Source: Aquatica leii (taxonomy: Eukaryota > Arthropoda > Insecta > Coleoptera > Lampyridae). Taken from it: DNA of 64,000 bases. A program made the translations under genes and the position numbers. Of this stretch, positions 10,940-22,994 are shown piece by piece. The notes below the pieces were generated by a model, which saw only the letters and a program-made list of their open reading frames with translations, did not search any database and was not told the origin of the DNA. The stretch covers positions 171,570,882 through 171,634,881 of the forward strand of contig CM069433.1 in the NCBI GenBank assembly GCA_035610365.1. Direction: 5' to 3'. The stretch's first letter is position 1; each line of letters starts with the position of its first letter.

Positions 10940-13900
10940 AAATCTTATTGACCTCGGTCATATTGTATGTTAATAAATAACAAATACAATGTGTTGTATT
11001 TTGTACCAAAATGAGTATGTTTTTACTTTTCTGATTTGTAAATTTTTCAATAAAAAATTTGTTAAAGGGCCGTACAATATAGTTGTGGTTATCACAATTT
11101 TGATTAATGGTTAAATTAAAACAAGATATTCGTAAAATGATTAAAATTGTTCATACGCTATACGAAAACATTTTTTCAAAAACAAGCCAATTATATTTTC
11201 GCTTATTACTCGTTTGCGTTGTCTTATATTTTCTTATTTAAAATTGTCTAAGTCCCAAAAACATTTTACTCTTTCATCAATAATTCAAAATAAAAAAAAC
11301 ATTAACAATCTGAAATGATTTGAAATGTTTTTGGAACGCCATCCTGTGGTAAAAATGATTAAATTATTAATTCTAATGACAACTTTTCTACTTTCCGTAC
11401 TAATTTATAGTAATCAGAAATGATATTTATTTTAATTTAAATTTAATATTTTCAGTAATATCTGTTACAAACGACAAAGAAGTTTTACTACAACCGCACG
11501 TAAAGATTACATGCACTTTTTTTTGTATTCTTGACAAATATATACACAAAATTAAACTATTGTAAAACTACTGTCATACAAATTTTTATATGTTACTTTA
11601 GAATCATTTTATGATTTAGAAAAGAAAAAGGTTTTTTGGTATTTCAATAATTTAAAATAGACTTCATGTTAAAATGTTATACTAGTAATTAATTTTACTT
11701 TTTTATAAAAAAACATTACAATTGCAAATGCAGATGCTTTTGTAACAGATGTTGAAACGCGCTTTGACAACAAAAAAAACAATTTTTAGGAAAAGCTTAT
11801 TACCATTTCGGGAAAAATAAACTAGAACAAGAAATAATAGTTTAATAGAACCATGTTTAAAAAGTAAAAATTAGGATACCATTATTTATTAGCTACAAAC
11901 CAGCAGTAAAAAACTAATGCCGCCTACCGAAACTATGCAAAATTAGCTTGACAATGATTTAACAGGAATACCAAAAGGTTTAAAAATGTTGCATAACTCA
12001 CATTCAAAAGTAGTACGTTCTAAAATGCTTGCTGCTGACTCAAATATAGAATAGAATACTAAAATACGTAAACGCAGTATAGAATAAAAAGAAGTTCGTA
12101 TATAAAAGGGCAAACATCCTTTTATATATAGAAAAAAACATGTAACTCACTGTTGGTTGTAAAAAGTACTTATTTTAAATAGACAATGTATGTATGTATG
12201 TAAACATTTTCAGTTAGTTTACTTTTAATAGTCAAATATAAATCATATAAAAATATAAAAATATTCAAGTTATTCAACACTATTTTAAGTAATATTTGAT
12301 ATATAACATTTTCAGATCGTACATTTAATTTAAAGTTATGTGACAAATTATTACTATATTCGAGTACCCAATGATAATTGAGTTTTTTTAAATTGAAATG
12401 ATTGTTTAATATGACCTAGTCTGGCATAAGAACATTATTAATTGAGATATAATACAGTAAAAAAAAACTTTTTTTTAAAAATGGTTGTGTAACTGATAAA
12501 ATAATTTAATTTGATTTAATTTTAATCTAATTTTTTATAAGACATAAGACAAAAATACAGTCATTCACGTTTGTGTTTCACTTTGTGTATATTTTAGTTT
12601 TTGTAGTAGGTTATAAATAGACACGCAATAAAAAATTGAGTACTAATAGAACACAAAAGATTGTTTGCCAATTTTATAATACTCGGTGAAAATAAAATCA
12701 TTGAAAAGATAAATTTTGTAGAAATATATTTTTAGAATTCTAAGAATCGTTAAGTACGGATTAAGTAAGCTTTGATATAAAACTTTACGGCCATACACTT
12801 TGTTATTAAAATTTTTTATTAGTAGTGTTAGTGATGCAGTTGTTCATATCAGGCTATCTTTTCAGAAAATACAAATGTGATAAACATTAATCAAAAACAT
12901 AAAAAGAATTTTAAACGTATGTGAATTATACTCAATTATTTGTCACGCAAATATTGTTTAGTTACGTTAATAAGAATTTTCTTTTTCAAGGCACTTTCGC
13001 TAAATTGTTAATTTGCAAAAAAAATTAGTATCGTAAAAAATGCTTATAGACATCTTTGTAAAACGACAGTAAAATAAATTGATATTCTAAAAAATTGATG
13101 ATACGACTTCTTTGAAGTTAAAAAAAAAAATATGTGTATGCTTCACACCACAAACATACGAAAATAAATAACAATAATAAAAATAAACACAAATTTTTCT
13201 GTAGAATTTTGAAAAGTAAAAAATTACATTCATTTACTAGCTTGTATATTAATATCAGGCAAAAATTTTTAAGTCACAAAGATGAAAAATTTTTAAGACG
13301 TACAATCAACCGATGCATGAAAACATACTTTCTTGCTAGTGTTGTTTTATAAAAATTTAAAATTATTTTTAGTAGCCACAATGAAATTTAGTTTATTATT
13401 TAGTACACGTAACAGAAATCTTTTTGTTGCAAAAAAATTGAAATTTACTTAAAAGTAAAAAATATACTGATTATAAACAAACTCAATACAATTGAGCAAA
13501 TTTGCATTTCTTGTATAAGTAATTTATGTGCGTAACATAACATACATTTCTTTTATTTCTCAAAAAGCATAAAGTAAGTAACAAAGACATGTACAATTAT
13601 TTAATTTAGACAAATAATAACTTAAATTATACCAACTTATAAAAACCATATAATTATAAGAAAAAGAATTGTATACTATTTTGCGGCGAGTTTAAATAAG
13701 TAATAGGGTTCAAGTTACTATGTACATAAATTCTTAAACGCCAACTAATTTTGATGGTTAACGTATAAAATATTCTCAAAATGGGATTTCAAAATAAATA
13801 CAGTAATCTAAGTCATGCACAATTTATTACGTAGCAAGTCTAAAATAGAAATTTATTGAATATCGTTTTCTGATATTTAACCGTTTAACTGCGTCATAAA

Positions 13901-14870
13901 TAATGAAATTTAAAGCATCAGTTGCGGTGTAAATTAGTGTGTAAGTTAAGATTCAACGTGGTTTAATTTTTACACAACTTTAATGGAATAAGTCAATTAA
14001 GAAACATATTTTTTTTTAAATTAACATTAATCTCGTTTATAAGTTAACTTTGTGTTTCTCGTAAATATTAGTAATTTAAAGTAAATGTTGTGTATATATG
14101 CATTAAAACTAAAGATTTACAAAAAATTGCGTTTATAGCATAGTACAGTTAAAATTTAAAAAAAATTAGAAAGTAGAAACTTATTTGGGCTGACATAATT
14201 TCTATGGAAATCTATATAAGAACAGCTTAAATAAAACCGGGTACAAGACCAAGGCCAAGATACTAGAAACACAAATACACCGTGTTTGTATTGGAAACTT
14301 ATTCTTGAACTTGATAGGAATTTAAACCATATTTTAGTGTAGAAAACATTTATAGGGAGCTTGATTCGATTGTATATGAAAAAATCTGGAACTTGCGGTA
14401 GTGCCCAATTTCACATCACTTTTTGTATTTTTTTATTATTATTAAACAAGATATTCCTTACGATTTGTTTTATGTTTTAAAAACATAATAAGTCTTAATT
14501 TCCCTCAGCAGAGCTGAAAAATAATTATAGTAATTGCGGGAGCTTCCGCTTTGTACGCTGCAATAACGGTACAATATAGATGAAAATTGCACATAAACAT
14601 ATTTATATAGCACAAAATTTACTGCAAAAAAGTCCGCGGGAGGGTATAATTATATCTAATAGTTTAAGAGTTACAGAATTTTAATGTAATGTAAGACATT
14701 ATCGTGTAACTTTGCACACTTGTATCTTCTAAACTATAGAAGTTAATTGTACCCTTCGGCAGACTTTTTTATAGTAAATTTTGTCCTCTATAGAAATGTA
14801 TATGTGCAACTTTTCTCTATCTTGCAACGTTTTAGGGTAATAGTGTATTTGTTATTCTCATTGGGTATAT
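10940..14870. other. AT-rich spacer, about 3.9 kb
   Basis: No protein family, TIR pair or RNA gene was recognised. One palindrome, TATATAAAAGG and its inverse around an 8-base loop, lies at 12099-12128, next to a short GTAT repeat near 12187-12202. Open frames such as 13134-13352 have Lys/Asn-rich compositions typical of random AT-rich DNA. Confidence 0.5.
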
Positions 14871-14877
14871 TTTATTC

Positions 14878-15770
14878 AGCCTGGTGCTGTAACACTCTCG
14901 TTATACTTAGCGACAAAGATAACGATCGACATAACAATCACTGGTAAAATAGGTTTGCTGTATCGGTATTTCAATTATATCGATATGTCGCCGACTATCT
15001 TGCAATCCTTATTTTGGAAAAAAGTATCGCCTTTAAAAAAACAAAGAGCGCTATAGGACCGCCGAACGTATAAGAGTGAATAGGATATAGGGCACGCGCC
15101 GTGCCGTCGTAAAACATCTGGCCGGTAGATTTTGAAATAGCAAAAATCCAGACTAAAATTACCTGGTATGAAATAAAATTCAATTGTTTACAAGGACCTC
15201 CATTAAATGACGCACATCATCCCTCGATAGCCCCAATTTTATATTGAATAATGGCTTTAATTAATACGTAAAAGTATAAGCATCTTGTATTAATTCGAAA
15301 TAAAACTGAGTTGCAAAACACACCGTTACATAACTTACACCTTTTTTATAAATTTTGTTTACGTAGTTACTACAAACGGGTCGCTGTTTTTGCGTAAAAT
15401 GCTCCTTTGCCTGTATGAAAGAATACGTTTCTAACCTTACTTTCTTAAATGCACGGTAAATCTGAAAAGACTTTTTGTTGATTGCATTATCCAGTTCTTC
15501 GTATAATGCAACGCGCAAAACATCTCCAAAATTCATTTTTTCATACAAAAAAAAGCTCTCAAGCCTATACATTACAATCGTTATGTTTATAATGGTTACC
15601 AAAACGCCGCCGTTATATCATAATCGTTATGGTTCAAAATAACGAGAGTCGATATGAGTGAAATCGTTATAAGTTATACAGCATACCGATTTTATAAAAA
15701 TAACATTTCGGCTAAATAACGACATCGCTATTCATAAAGAGAGTGATATAGCATCAAGCTGATTGTCTGA
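14878..15770 (-). mobile_element. Small TIR DNA element of unknown family, with a 113-residue frame
   Basis: The left end (about 14878-14930) and the inverted right end (about 15720-15770) share CAGC.TG.TGCT, CACTCTC.TTAT and TAGCGA blocks over some 50 bases with mismatches, so they look like terminal inverted repeats about 0.9 kb apart. ATT lies just outside both ends and could be a 3-base target duplication. Inside, on the minus strand, 15602-15261 is open for 113 codons (MNFGDVLRVALYEELDNA near the middle). I do not recognise this protein. A PIF/Harbinger-type element would fit the size of the duplication, but no motif proves it. Confidence 0.5.
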
Positions 15771-15774
15771 GAAC

Positions 15775-18000
15775 ATAATTCAGCCCATGTGAACCCTGGG
15801 AGCGACGTTCCGACAGTGTGAAAACTCTATAAAACGCAGCAGAAGTAAACACAAGTGTCCAAAAAAGAAACATTCTTATCACTGAACCGAAACGGGGGTC
15901 ACAGGTTAATGTACTAGCAAAAAATCACCATAGTTTGCAGGTGTGCTTCTAGTACGTTGATTTGTTCTCCCGCTGTCTGAATAAATTTAAGAAAATTAAG
16001 CAAATCATCTTAATACAAAATTTGTGGCGGTTTCGATGCAGGATGGTTTACAAGAAAAACAACTCCAGATATTACCACACTGACAAAAGTACCCTTACCC
16101 GCAAAAAAACCGCGGTGGTCACCAAAATGAACTAGACCGAAACACACATGTTCGACTAAACCGAAAATTTATGTTCAAATTTTAAAATGCGTAAACGAAA
16201 TAGTAATTTAATAAATGTGAACTATAAAGTTTTATAATAAAAACTATCAGCAATTACTCGTTTGAGTCATAAACGGTTTTACTGTAAAGTTATCAGCATA
16301 GAACGAAAGTATGTAAAATAAAATTTGAGTAAATTTTGAATGTTGAAATTGTATCAACAGTCAGGCATTTGTAAAGATTATTACTATTATTAGCGTTATA
16401 AATCCGTTAAGATTAGAGAAAAGAATCATGTTAAAGTAAAGTTCACCTCTTTAATGCTTTTTTATAATTAGTAGCGCATTTGTTTAATATTAATAGGAAA
16501 AAAAATAGTAGCATCGGTAAATTTTTATTTCATTTGTAGCGCCGCCCAATAACAAAACGTAGTAACATCTTTAGGGTAGAAAGGGAAAGAACGCCGCTTT
16601 TAACAGATTGAGTAAAAAAAGGAAAAGCCAACTGGCAGATATGGTACTGAGAGCGTACGTGAACTTGCCCAATCAGAAAAAAACGTTTTAGGATATAAAG
16701 TCAAAATTGCGTACAAAGAAAGAGGAGAGTTTTAAAGGTTTTAAAAACCCTGACGCGGTGCAAAAACGAAAAAAGTTGCATACGGAAGTTTTTTGTTTGA
16801 AAGGTCGGAGATTAGTTAAATTTATGTGGATATGCGTTTGTAACTTTTTTATTTGATTATTGTACGATAGATACGATGAATTGAGATACTGTCTAACGCA
16901 AGAAAATTGAGAGTAACTATTTAAATTTAATTCTATCGTTTAACGAGCTTTTTTGTTTGCTTTATTGTTGTAAACAGAGAGAGCAAATTTAATTTTTTCT
17001 TTGTGTTTGGCATTTGACGGGTCGCTTATAAGATTAGTTTTACTTCTTTGCGCCGAAAGATCACGCTAAGAACACCTAGAAAATGTAATAAAAATGCATG
17101 TCGATTATTTCAGTCGCAAAATGTTTTTATTGCAAGTCTAGTCTGCGGTAAGTCTTCTTTATATATGACAGGGAATTGCAAACGCGACAAACTGTTGAAA
17201 AAAAACAGTTTTCAAACTGTAGATGCACATTTCCAAAGGTGAAATCTCTACTTCGAAACTTTTACATCTGAAAGGATGTGGCAATGTAGGTCGAATCGTG
17301 TCATAATCTTAGAAGCTGTTGTATTGTGAACCGTTATAAAACTCTGGTAAAGTCCAGTGATCATTTTGTTTTAATTTTTTTAAAAACGCGCGTCAACTAA
17401 TTATAGTGTAGTGAAACAATTGCCAGGGATCACGCGATATAAATTGTTTATTTAATCCGACCGTATTCAATCAAAGTCTGGCAAAATTTCTAAAAGTTCC
17501 ACTTTGGCTTAAAAATTGATGGTGTTCAGAGAAAATTTTAAATTTTACATTTATCCGAATGCTTTTAACCGTATCTCAACCAGTAGAAAATGGCAGTCAG
17601 TGGACGTGAGGCAGAATTTGTTTGCCCTTTTCTCGCATAACATGCTTGTGAGCGCAATATGACTATTTGAGCTTTGCAAAGGTGAACTTTTGCCTTGAAA
17701 ATATATTGTATCAAATAAAGTTCGATGTTTTGAGATTTTGTTGCTTACGTTGTGTTTCTTACCGTACATCGCTTGAAAAAAAGAACTTAAGCGTTACTAA
17801 CACAACCCAAATATTTCCTAATACCTGTTGCCAAAACAAAGCTTAGATTTGAGAAAATAAATAAGTACGGCTATTCACGACATTAAAGCTTTACAACCAA
17901 AACATCGCGTTTCAATGTTGGTGCCAACAATAGACTACTGGTGGAAGAAAACCGCGAAGTTATGACAGTTTATTGAGCATTTTAACGATTTAAAAAGATT
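15775..18000. other. Unclassified AT-rich sequence
   Basis: About 2.2 kb with slightly higher GC near 15780-16150 and 16540-16900. Short frames at 17048-17242 (+) and 17551-17769 (-) contain several cysteines but match no family I know and have no supporting signals. Nothing can be called. Confidence 0.4.
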
Positions 18001-18020
18001 AGCCCAAAATACTCATTTTT

Positions 18021-18447
18021 GTGCTTTTCTTAAAAAAAATTTCTATAAAAGATATACCCTCCAGTTTGCAATCAATTCGCACTAAACTATTACATACTAC
18101 TAAAACTATAAATGGGAAACAACAGCCAGAAATGTTTGGATTTATAGTTTTTAATACTAATTATGAAGCCGGTCCATTTACATGCTATGATTTTTGTTCA
18201 AGTGCCTGGATTTAAGATAACGCGATTCGGTTTCTCCTTAGATATGTCACTGGAAACTACGTTTTATCAGCACGCAACAATTCTTGATAGTAAGCAGTCT
18301 CGCTCATCATTTGTTATCACAAAAAATTCTCCATATGTCATTGGTGTTGCTGATTCATCATCTTCCAGCGATGAAAATTTTATGAAAACAATTCGCAGCC
18401 ATTTCATGGGCAAATGTTTAATACAAACAATTGGTGGATTATCATAG
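18021..18447 (+). pseudogene. Unrecognised coding remnant in two overlapping frames
   Basis: A first frame (18021-18215) reads NGKQQPEMFGFIVFNTNYEA and GPFTCYDF. A second frame (from about 18163 to a stop at 18445) continues VQVPGFKITRFGFSLDMSLE and TFYQHATILDSKQSR, ending MGKCLIQTIGGLS. Residue use is not that of random AT-rich DNA, and the second frame takes up where the first ends, so this looks like one gene with one frame change, or two exons. I do not recognise the family. A hammerhead-like core on the other strand lies about 180 bases further right. Confidence 0.4.
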
Positions 18448-18559
18448 GACTCTATTCTGGTTTAATATGCACCAAGAATACTAGTTGTTTCTGTTTTTTT
18501 ATCTTTTTATTATTTATGTATGCATTCTTATTTTTGAAAATCGCAATAAACCTTGTTCA

Positions 18560-18680
18560 TTATAATTAGTACTTGTCTTCCTTAGGAGGGCAATAAAAAC
18601 CACTCTAAACTATTTTTATGGCTACGTTTCGTGCCTCTACGGTGCACTTCTTCAGGCCACTGAAAATTTATTTACGGTAA
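18560..18680 (-). ncRNA. Hammerhead-ribozyme-like core
   Basis: Read on the minus strand, 18655-18649 is CTGAAGA (fits the conserved CUGANGA box). It is followed by a short stem with GTGC pairing to GCAC around a 9-base loop, then GAAAC at 18630-18626. This is the order CUGANGA, stem II, GAAA of a hammerhead ribozyme core. Penelope-like elements are known to carry such ribozymes in their terminal repeats. Stems I and III are not convincing by eye, so activity is unproven. Confidence 0.45.
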
Positions 18681-18699
18681 GTGAACAACATTACACACG

Positions 18700-19030
18700 T
18701 ATATAACAACTAACTGAATTTGTTAACAACCCAGTAAACACAAAATTGATAATGTTTAGTAACAGTTTCAAAACAAAAAATTTATGATTCACTCTTGTTT
18801 CAAACATAAAAGAAACCTAACTGCAATAAAATAGCTATAAGTCCATCGCTGTTTCACTTATTTGAATCAATATAGTTTCGGTATTTTAAATTCAAATCTG
18901 TTGCAAACTAAATGTTGCATTCGGTTTACGTTTTAAAAGCTTCGTTCTTGAACTGATACTAAATGATCGATACATGTATGATTTTTTTGTTTCAATAATG
19001 AACTAAAACAATTCTTTCAATAATATAATA
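18700..19030. other. AT-rich spacer
   Basis: About 330 bases; nothing recognised apart from the polyadenylation signal of the neighbouring minus-strand gene at its right edge. Confidence 0.35.
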
Positions 19031-19057
19031 ATACATTTTCGAATGCACGTTTCAAAT

Positions 19058-19577
19058 TTTATTGCACAATAAATATTTTTAAATACAATATCACATTGAG
19101 TTTTTTACATATTTCAACTTTTCTGGATGTGGTCTTTTCACGGAAGCCTCGAAAACTGCATCAGTTACTGTTGGGTAGCAACTTTTAACCGCATCTGTAA
19201 CATAGAAATAAATATTTCATTTATATACATACATAATCATAGAGTTACACAAAATTAATTACATTTTTAATTAAAAAACAACACAAACTTAATATAAATA
19301 TCACTTTAGCAATTAGCAAGTTATAAAAACACTGTGAATACCTTTAGCTGTACATAATCGTATAGAAAACTTGAAGAATTGAACTGTAACTGTATCAGAT
19401 TTACGCAATAATCTACGTTAACGCAACTATGTGTGTTAATTTATATTTTTTTCATACAAATTAAAACATGATACATAAAGAACAGAAATGATAATAATAT
19501 TGATTACATTTATGGATTATAATAAAATGCTTCGACTTACCGTTTATTGTTCCATTTCGTAATTGTACACACAGCAT
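19058..19577 (-). CDS. Small two-exon gene candidate, 46 residues
   Basis: On the minus strand an ATG at 19577-19575 opens 12 codons (MLCVQLRNGTIN) up to a consensus donor ACG|GTAAGT at 19541/19540. An acceptor TTTCTATGTTACAG lies just before 19194. The joined frame continues DAVKSCYPTVTDAVFEASVK and RPHPEKLKYVKNSM to TGA at 19093-19091. An AATAAA signal at 19063-19058 follows the stop by about 28 bases. The intron is 346 bases. Donor, acceptor, phase, stop and polyadenylation signal all agree, which is rare by chance. A CAGTTT initiator-like site lies just upstream of the ATG near 19590. No signal peptide or known domain is seen. It could also be the last two exons of a larger gene, or part of a noncoding transcript. 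No family recognised. Confidence 0.45.
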
Positions 19578-19739
19578 CACTTATCAAACTGCAACCGAAC
19601 AAGTGAAAAGATATCAATTTGCAGCGCAAGCGTTGACGACAGTAATCAAAGGTATAGCAACGACTAATGCTGACTAATGACAAAGTATTCGTTTTTACTA
19701 GAACGATTCCACTGTTTTGAAAATAATTCAATCTTATTT

Positions 19740-20195
19740 AATCGATCTTCAAGCAATTCTAGTTATTCAAAAAATATTCGAATTTAACAAATCAGTTTTT
19801 AACCGGTTGCTGATTATGGGAAAAAAATTGCAAGTACTGAAACGGTTCAAAACTGATTGTGAAAAATCGGAACTCTTTCAATTTATTCACTGTCAGTTAC
19901 ATGTAAATGATATAAAAATGGAACTAACACGAAACAACGTATTGAAACAATTGTTTTAATTTTGTGACTGTAACAGTTTCAATCCGTGTTTACTGGGAGG
20001 TACAACATAAAGACGAAAAAACTTACAAGAAAAGGTTATGAGTGAAAACAGTCCACTGGTCCAACAAGCATACCGTCTAATATTATTACTTATTCTAGTT
20101 AACATAAAATTATTAAGTCAGTAGAATTAAAATTTAAATCTATATACAAAGAAAAACGACGGACGTTAAAGTTAAACAAACAATATACACTGAAT
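19740..20195. other. AT-rich spacer
   Basis: The frame at 19717-19959 (+) is open for 80 codons but has no recognised motif or flanking gene signals, so it is not called. Confidence 0.35.
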
Positions 20196-20198
20196 GAA

Positions 20199-20265
20199 AA
20201 TTCAAAAATAATTGTAAGTATTATCATATGATGATGATGATAATACTTACAATAATTTTTGAATT
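20199..20265. repeat. Near-perfect 28-base hairpin
   Basis: Arms 20199-20226 and 20238-20265 are inverse complements with one mismatch, around an 11-base ATG-rich loop. Each arm contains ATTGTAAGTATTATCA, so a consensus splice donor GTAAGT is present on both strands. On the minus strand the right arm starts at the stop codon of the coding fragment at 20265-20450. The stem length is in the range of small RNA precursors, but nothing else supports that. Confidence 0.6.
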
Positions 20266-20450
20266 TACATCAGTCTTGGAATCTGTAATCTAGCTTCTGC
20301 AATGTCCCCTCCTGTATCAAAATAATCAAATTCACCAAAAGCTTCTTCAGGAAATGTATTAGGTACATCTTCATCGGCAAAAATCAGACGATTTAGCATG
20401 TCAACGTATTCTGGATTACTTATATCATATGATAATGAGTGCAAAGATAC
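20265..20450 (-). pseudogene. C-terminal coding fragment, family unknown
   Basis: The minus strand is open for 61 codons and ends at TAA 20267-20265. It reads SYDISNPEYVDMLNRLIFAD, then FPEEAFGEFDYFDTGG and ARLQIPRLM. Acidic and aromatic residues and mixed codon use make it look like real protein. An AG that could be an acceptor lies near 20418. I do not recognise the family. It may be the last exon of a transposon or host gene whose other exons are lost or not visible. Confidence 0.4.
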
Positions 20451-20454
20451 TCAT

Positions 20455-20938
20455 CATTACTAATCGTAAAAACAATAAACACTGGTAAAATAAGCAAAAA
20501 ACAAACAATAATCACTTGGGCACAGCTTAGAACGATGTCACTTACAAAGAATGCAAATGACGAGTCCCAACGACAACAACAATGGTCGGTTTGTATCTAA
20601 CAGCTACAAAACATGCGGCCGGGCAGTTTTGTGTCAATAATATAACTCAAAAAAACAACCTCGGTCTGAAATTCTAGAAAAGCATTCAAAATAAGTTACG
20701 CAAAGATTACTCCAAATCACAGAATTCTAAGGTTAATTGTTTTTGCAAAATCTGCATAACAATTTGACATGTACCAGGCAGATACATACGCGACTAACGA
20801 AGGGTTAAGTAACTTTGCATTAATTTATTGAAATTATTTCATGTCTTCAAATTCATATTAATTTTATTAAGTACATATTTAGTGCGTATGCACTGAAGTC
20901 ATTTAGGTTGATTTCAGTGTCGCACGCTTCAAGTACAT
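20455..20938. other. AT-rich spacer
   Basis: No feature recognised. Confidence 0.35.
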
Positions 20939-20939
20939 T

Positions 20940-21605
20940 TTATAACTAATTAGTCTTCTTCTTCTTCCACTTACGTTAAGCCTACTGGCTTGCGTTCTCC
21001 AGCTTATCCCGCGAGTCTTGCCATTCCTTTCTCCACCTCTTATAAGGTCTTCCTGGAGAGCGCCTGCTATCCACATTACCATCCCTGCCAATTTTTACAA
21101 TTCGTGACTCCTCCATTCTATTGATATGGTCGTTCCACGCCCTTCGTCGTTGACGCGACCATCTGACAATATCTGGGACCTTACATTTTTTGCGAATCGC
21201 AGAATTCCTGATTTGGTCTCTTATCGTGACGCCTGTCAAAGAGGAAATAATCTCATTCTACAATAAACTGCAACAAATCAAAAATAGAATAGAACAAATG
21301 TTGATATTGGGTGATTTAAATGCAAGAATAGGTAAGGAAATCATCCCAGGCATTAAAAATAAATTCAACGAAGAACCTATAAACGAAAATGGTGAAAGTC
21401 TGATACAATTTTGTGCAACCAATGAACTGAGAATCAATTACACTTTCTTCTCTCATAAACTGCAGCATAAGATAACGTGGTCCAACACAAAGGGAAGCAG
21501 ATCCACTATAGATTACATAATTTCAAATAGAGAAATCTTAACACTGACAACGTGGCTAAACTTAGCGTCAACAACAGCTGTACTGAAGAAACTCCAATAA
21601 ATTTA
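20940..21605 (-). mobile_element. Truncated LINE with inverted 5' part
   Basis: The minus strand from 21239 to 20982 encodes the C-terminal tail of an endonuclease/RT LINE polyprotein (WSRQRRRAWNDHINRMEESR, then SRRSPGRPYKRWRKE), ending in a GAAGAAGAAGA-type 3' stretch near 20950. From about 21235 rightwards the plus strand encodes the endonuclease middle of the same kind of LINE (MLILGDLNARIGK, NENGESLIQFCATNELRINY, KITWSNTKGSRSTIDYI). The upstream gene segment is thus inverted against the downstream one, 5' ends touching. That is the arrangement left by twin priming during LINE insertion. It is non-functional: the RT domain is absent. The same LINE group recurs at 26.05-32.79 kb. Confidence 0.7.
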
Positions 21606-21609
21606 TTAG

Positions 21610-22990
21610 TTCTGTCAGTATGTACTTTTTGGTTTCACAAATTTATATTGGATTATAATTTATGTTTCTTTTCCGACATGCAATATTATGAACTTTGGTT
21701 TCCTATTCAATTGATTTTGATGGTCCTTTCGACAGTTGTTATTATGAAAAGAGTCTTCCAGAATAAATCACATCGGCAGCTAACGGTTGGCGTGACGTGA
21801 TAAGTGTTTTTACCCTCTAAAGTATCGTAAAGCTTTGTGCGTAGGGTTGAAAGACACCCGAGTTAGTTCGTAAGTTCGGATTTAAACATTATATTCTTCA
21901 CTAATCGATTCGCATTGTTCGGCTAAAAAATTAATACATTCAAATCAATTCGTCATTGCCTCTTCGAGCATGCTCCCCAGCTCGTTACTATCTGAGATTA
22001 TTAACTAGCTTCTGTGTCCAGTCACCCGCAACCTCATAAGGATTTAAAATTACTTCCGGTATTTAAAACGAAATTTGCGTCATTTATTAATTAAGATTTT
22101 TATTTTTATAACTGTTTAATGTGATTCGCATTTTTCATTTTTTACGTTTCTTTGCTTAAGTAACCACTCAGTTTCATATTTTTTTTTGTATTTAATTAAA
22201 TTTTAACGCTTGTATTTTGTGTTGTTAAGTTTATGTAAATTTTATTATTTTTGTTGTTTATTTTATTATTGTTGCTCAATTTTAATTAAATGTTTTCCTT
22301 AATTGTCATAATAGATTTGTTTATGTTAAATGTGACAAAACCTTTTAATAACACTTATGTTAGTGCGTTACTTATTAATATATTGAAAAAATTCATGTTA
22401 ATTTTTCATGTAAGCATATAACAAAACTATCAACGTAACTACACGATCATTTTGGTTTTTGTTTATTAAACTGAACGATTTCTGTTTAAAATTCTTCCAT
22501 TATAATGCTTGTCTTTTGTTTGTAGAAGTATTTTGTTCTAAACATTATAACTGGTAGTCTTCTTGTAATTTGTAATTGTAATGTTTTTAATGTAATGTTT
22601 TTTTTATACGCAAACTGCAAACTATGTATCTCTGATATATAAGATCTTGGAATTGAATTTGACCCGTTTTTGTTAATTTGTGGAAAATGCCTTTTGCAAA
22701 GCAAAACCGAATTGCGATACTTGATTTTACATAAGAGACTGGAAAAAACTAAAGTTTTTCTTCCATCGTATAGAATGAACACGATAAAACAGTAGCATGT
22801 ACATACGTTGTATTTGTATTCATTCTAGTTCAATTCTATTTTTTAGGTATTTGTGCTCAAAACTTATTATTCCTGTTTTAGCTAAACGTGATTTGTTGTA
22901 GATGCGTCGAGTACACTACACGAAAAAACATCGTTAACATTAACGTAAGTTTTCTAATGTAATAGCGAAGGCTTCCACAGCCGGAATCTA
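21610..22990. other. AT-rich spacer
   Basis: About 1.4 kb. Frames such as 22486-22782 (-) show no family motif. Nothing recognised. Confidence 0.4.
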
Positions 22991-22994
22991 TGTC

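Noticed and set aside
13134-13352. 72-codon frame at 13.1 kb
   Set aside because: Lys/Asn-rich composition as expected from AT-rich random DNA, with no motif and no flanking gene signals.
17048-17769. Cysteine-containing frames on both strands
   Set aside because: No zinc-finger spacing, no family match and no continuing frame.
19717-19959. 80-codon plus-strand frame
   Set aside because: No recognised motif, no promoter or splice signal, and it starts beside the minus-strand small gene.
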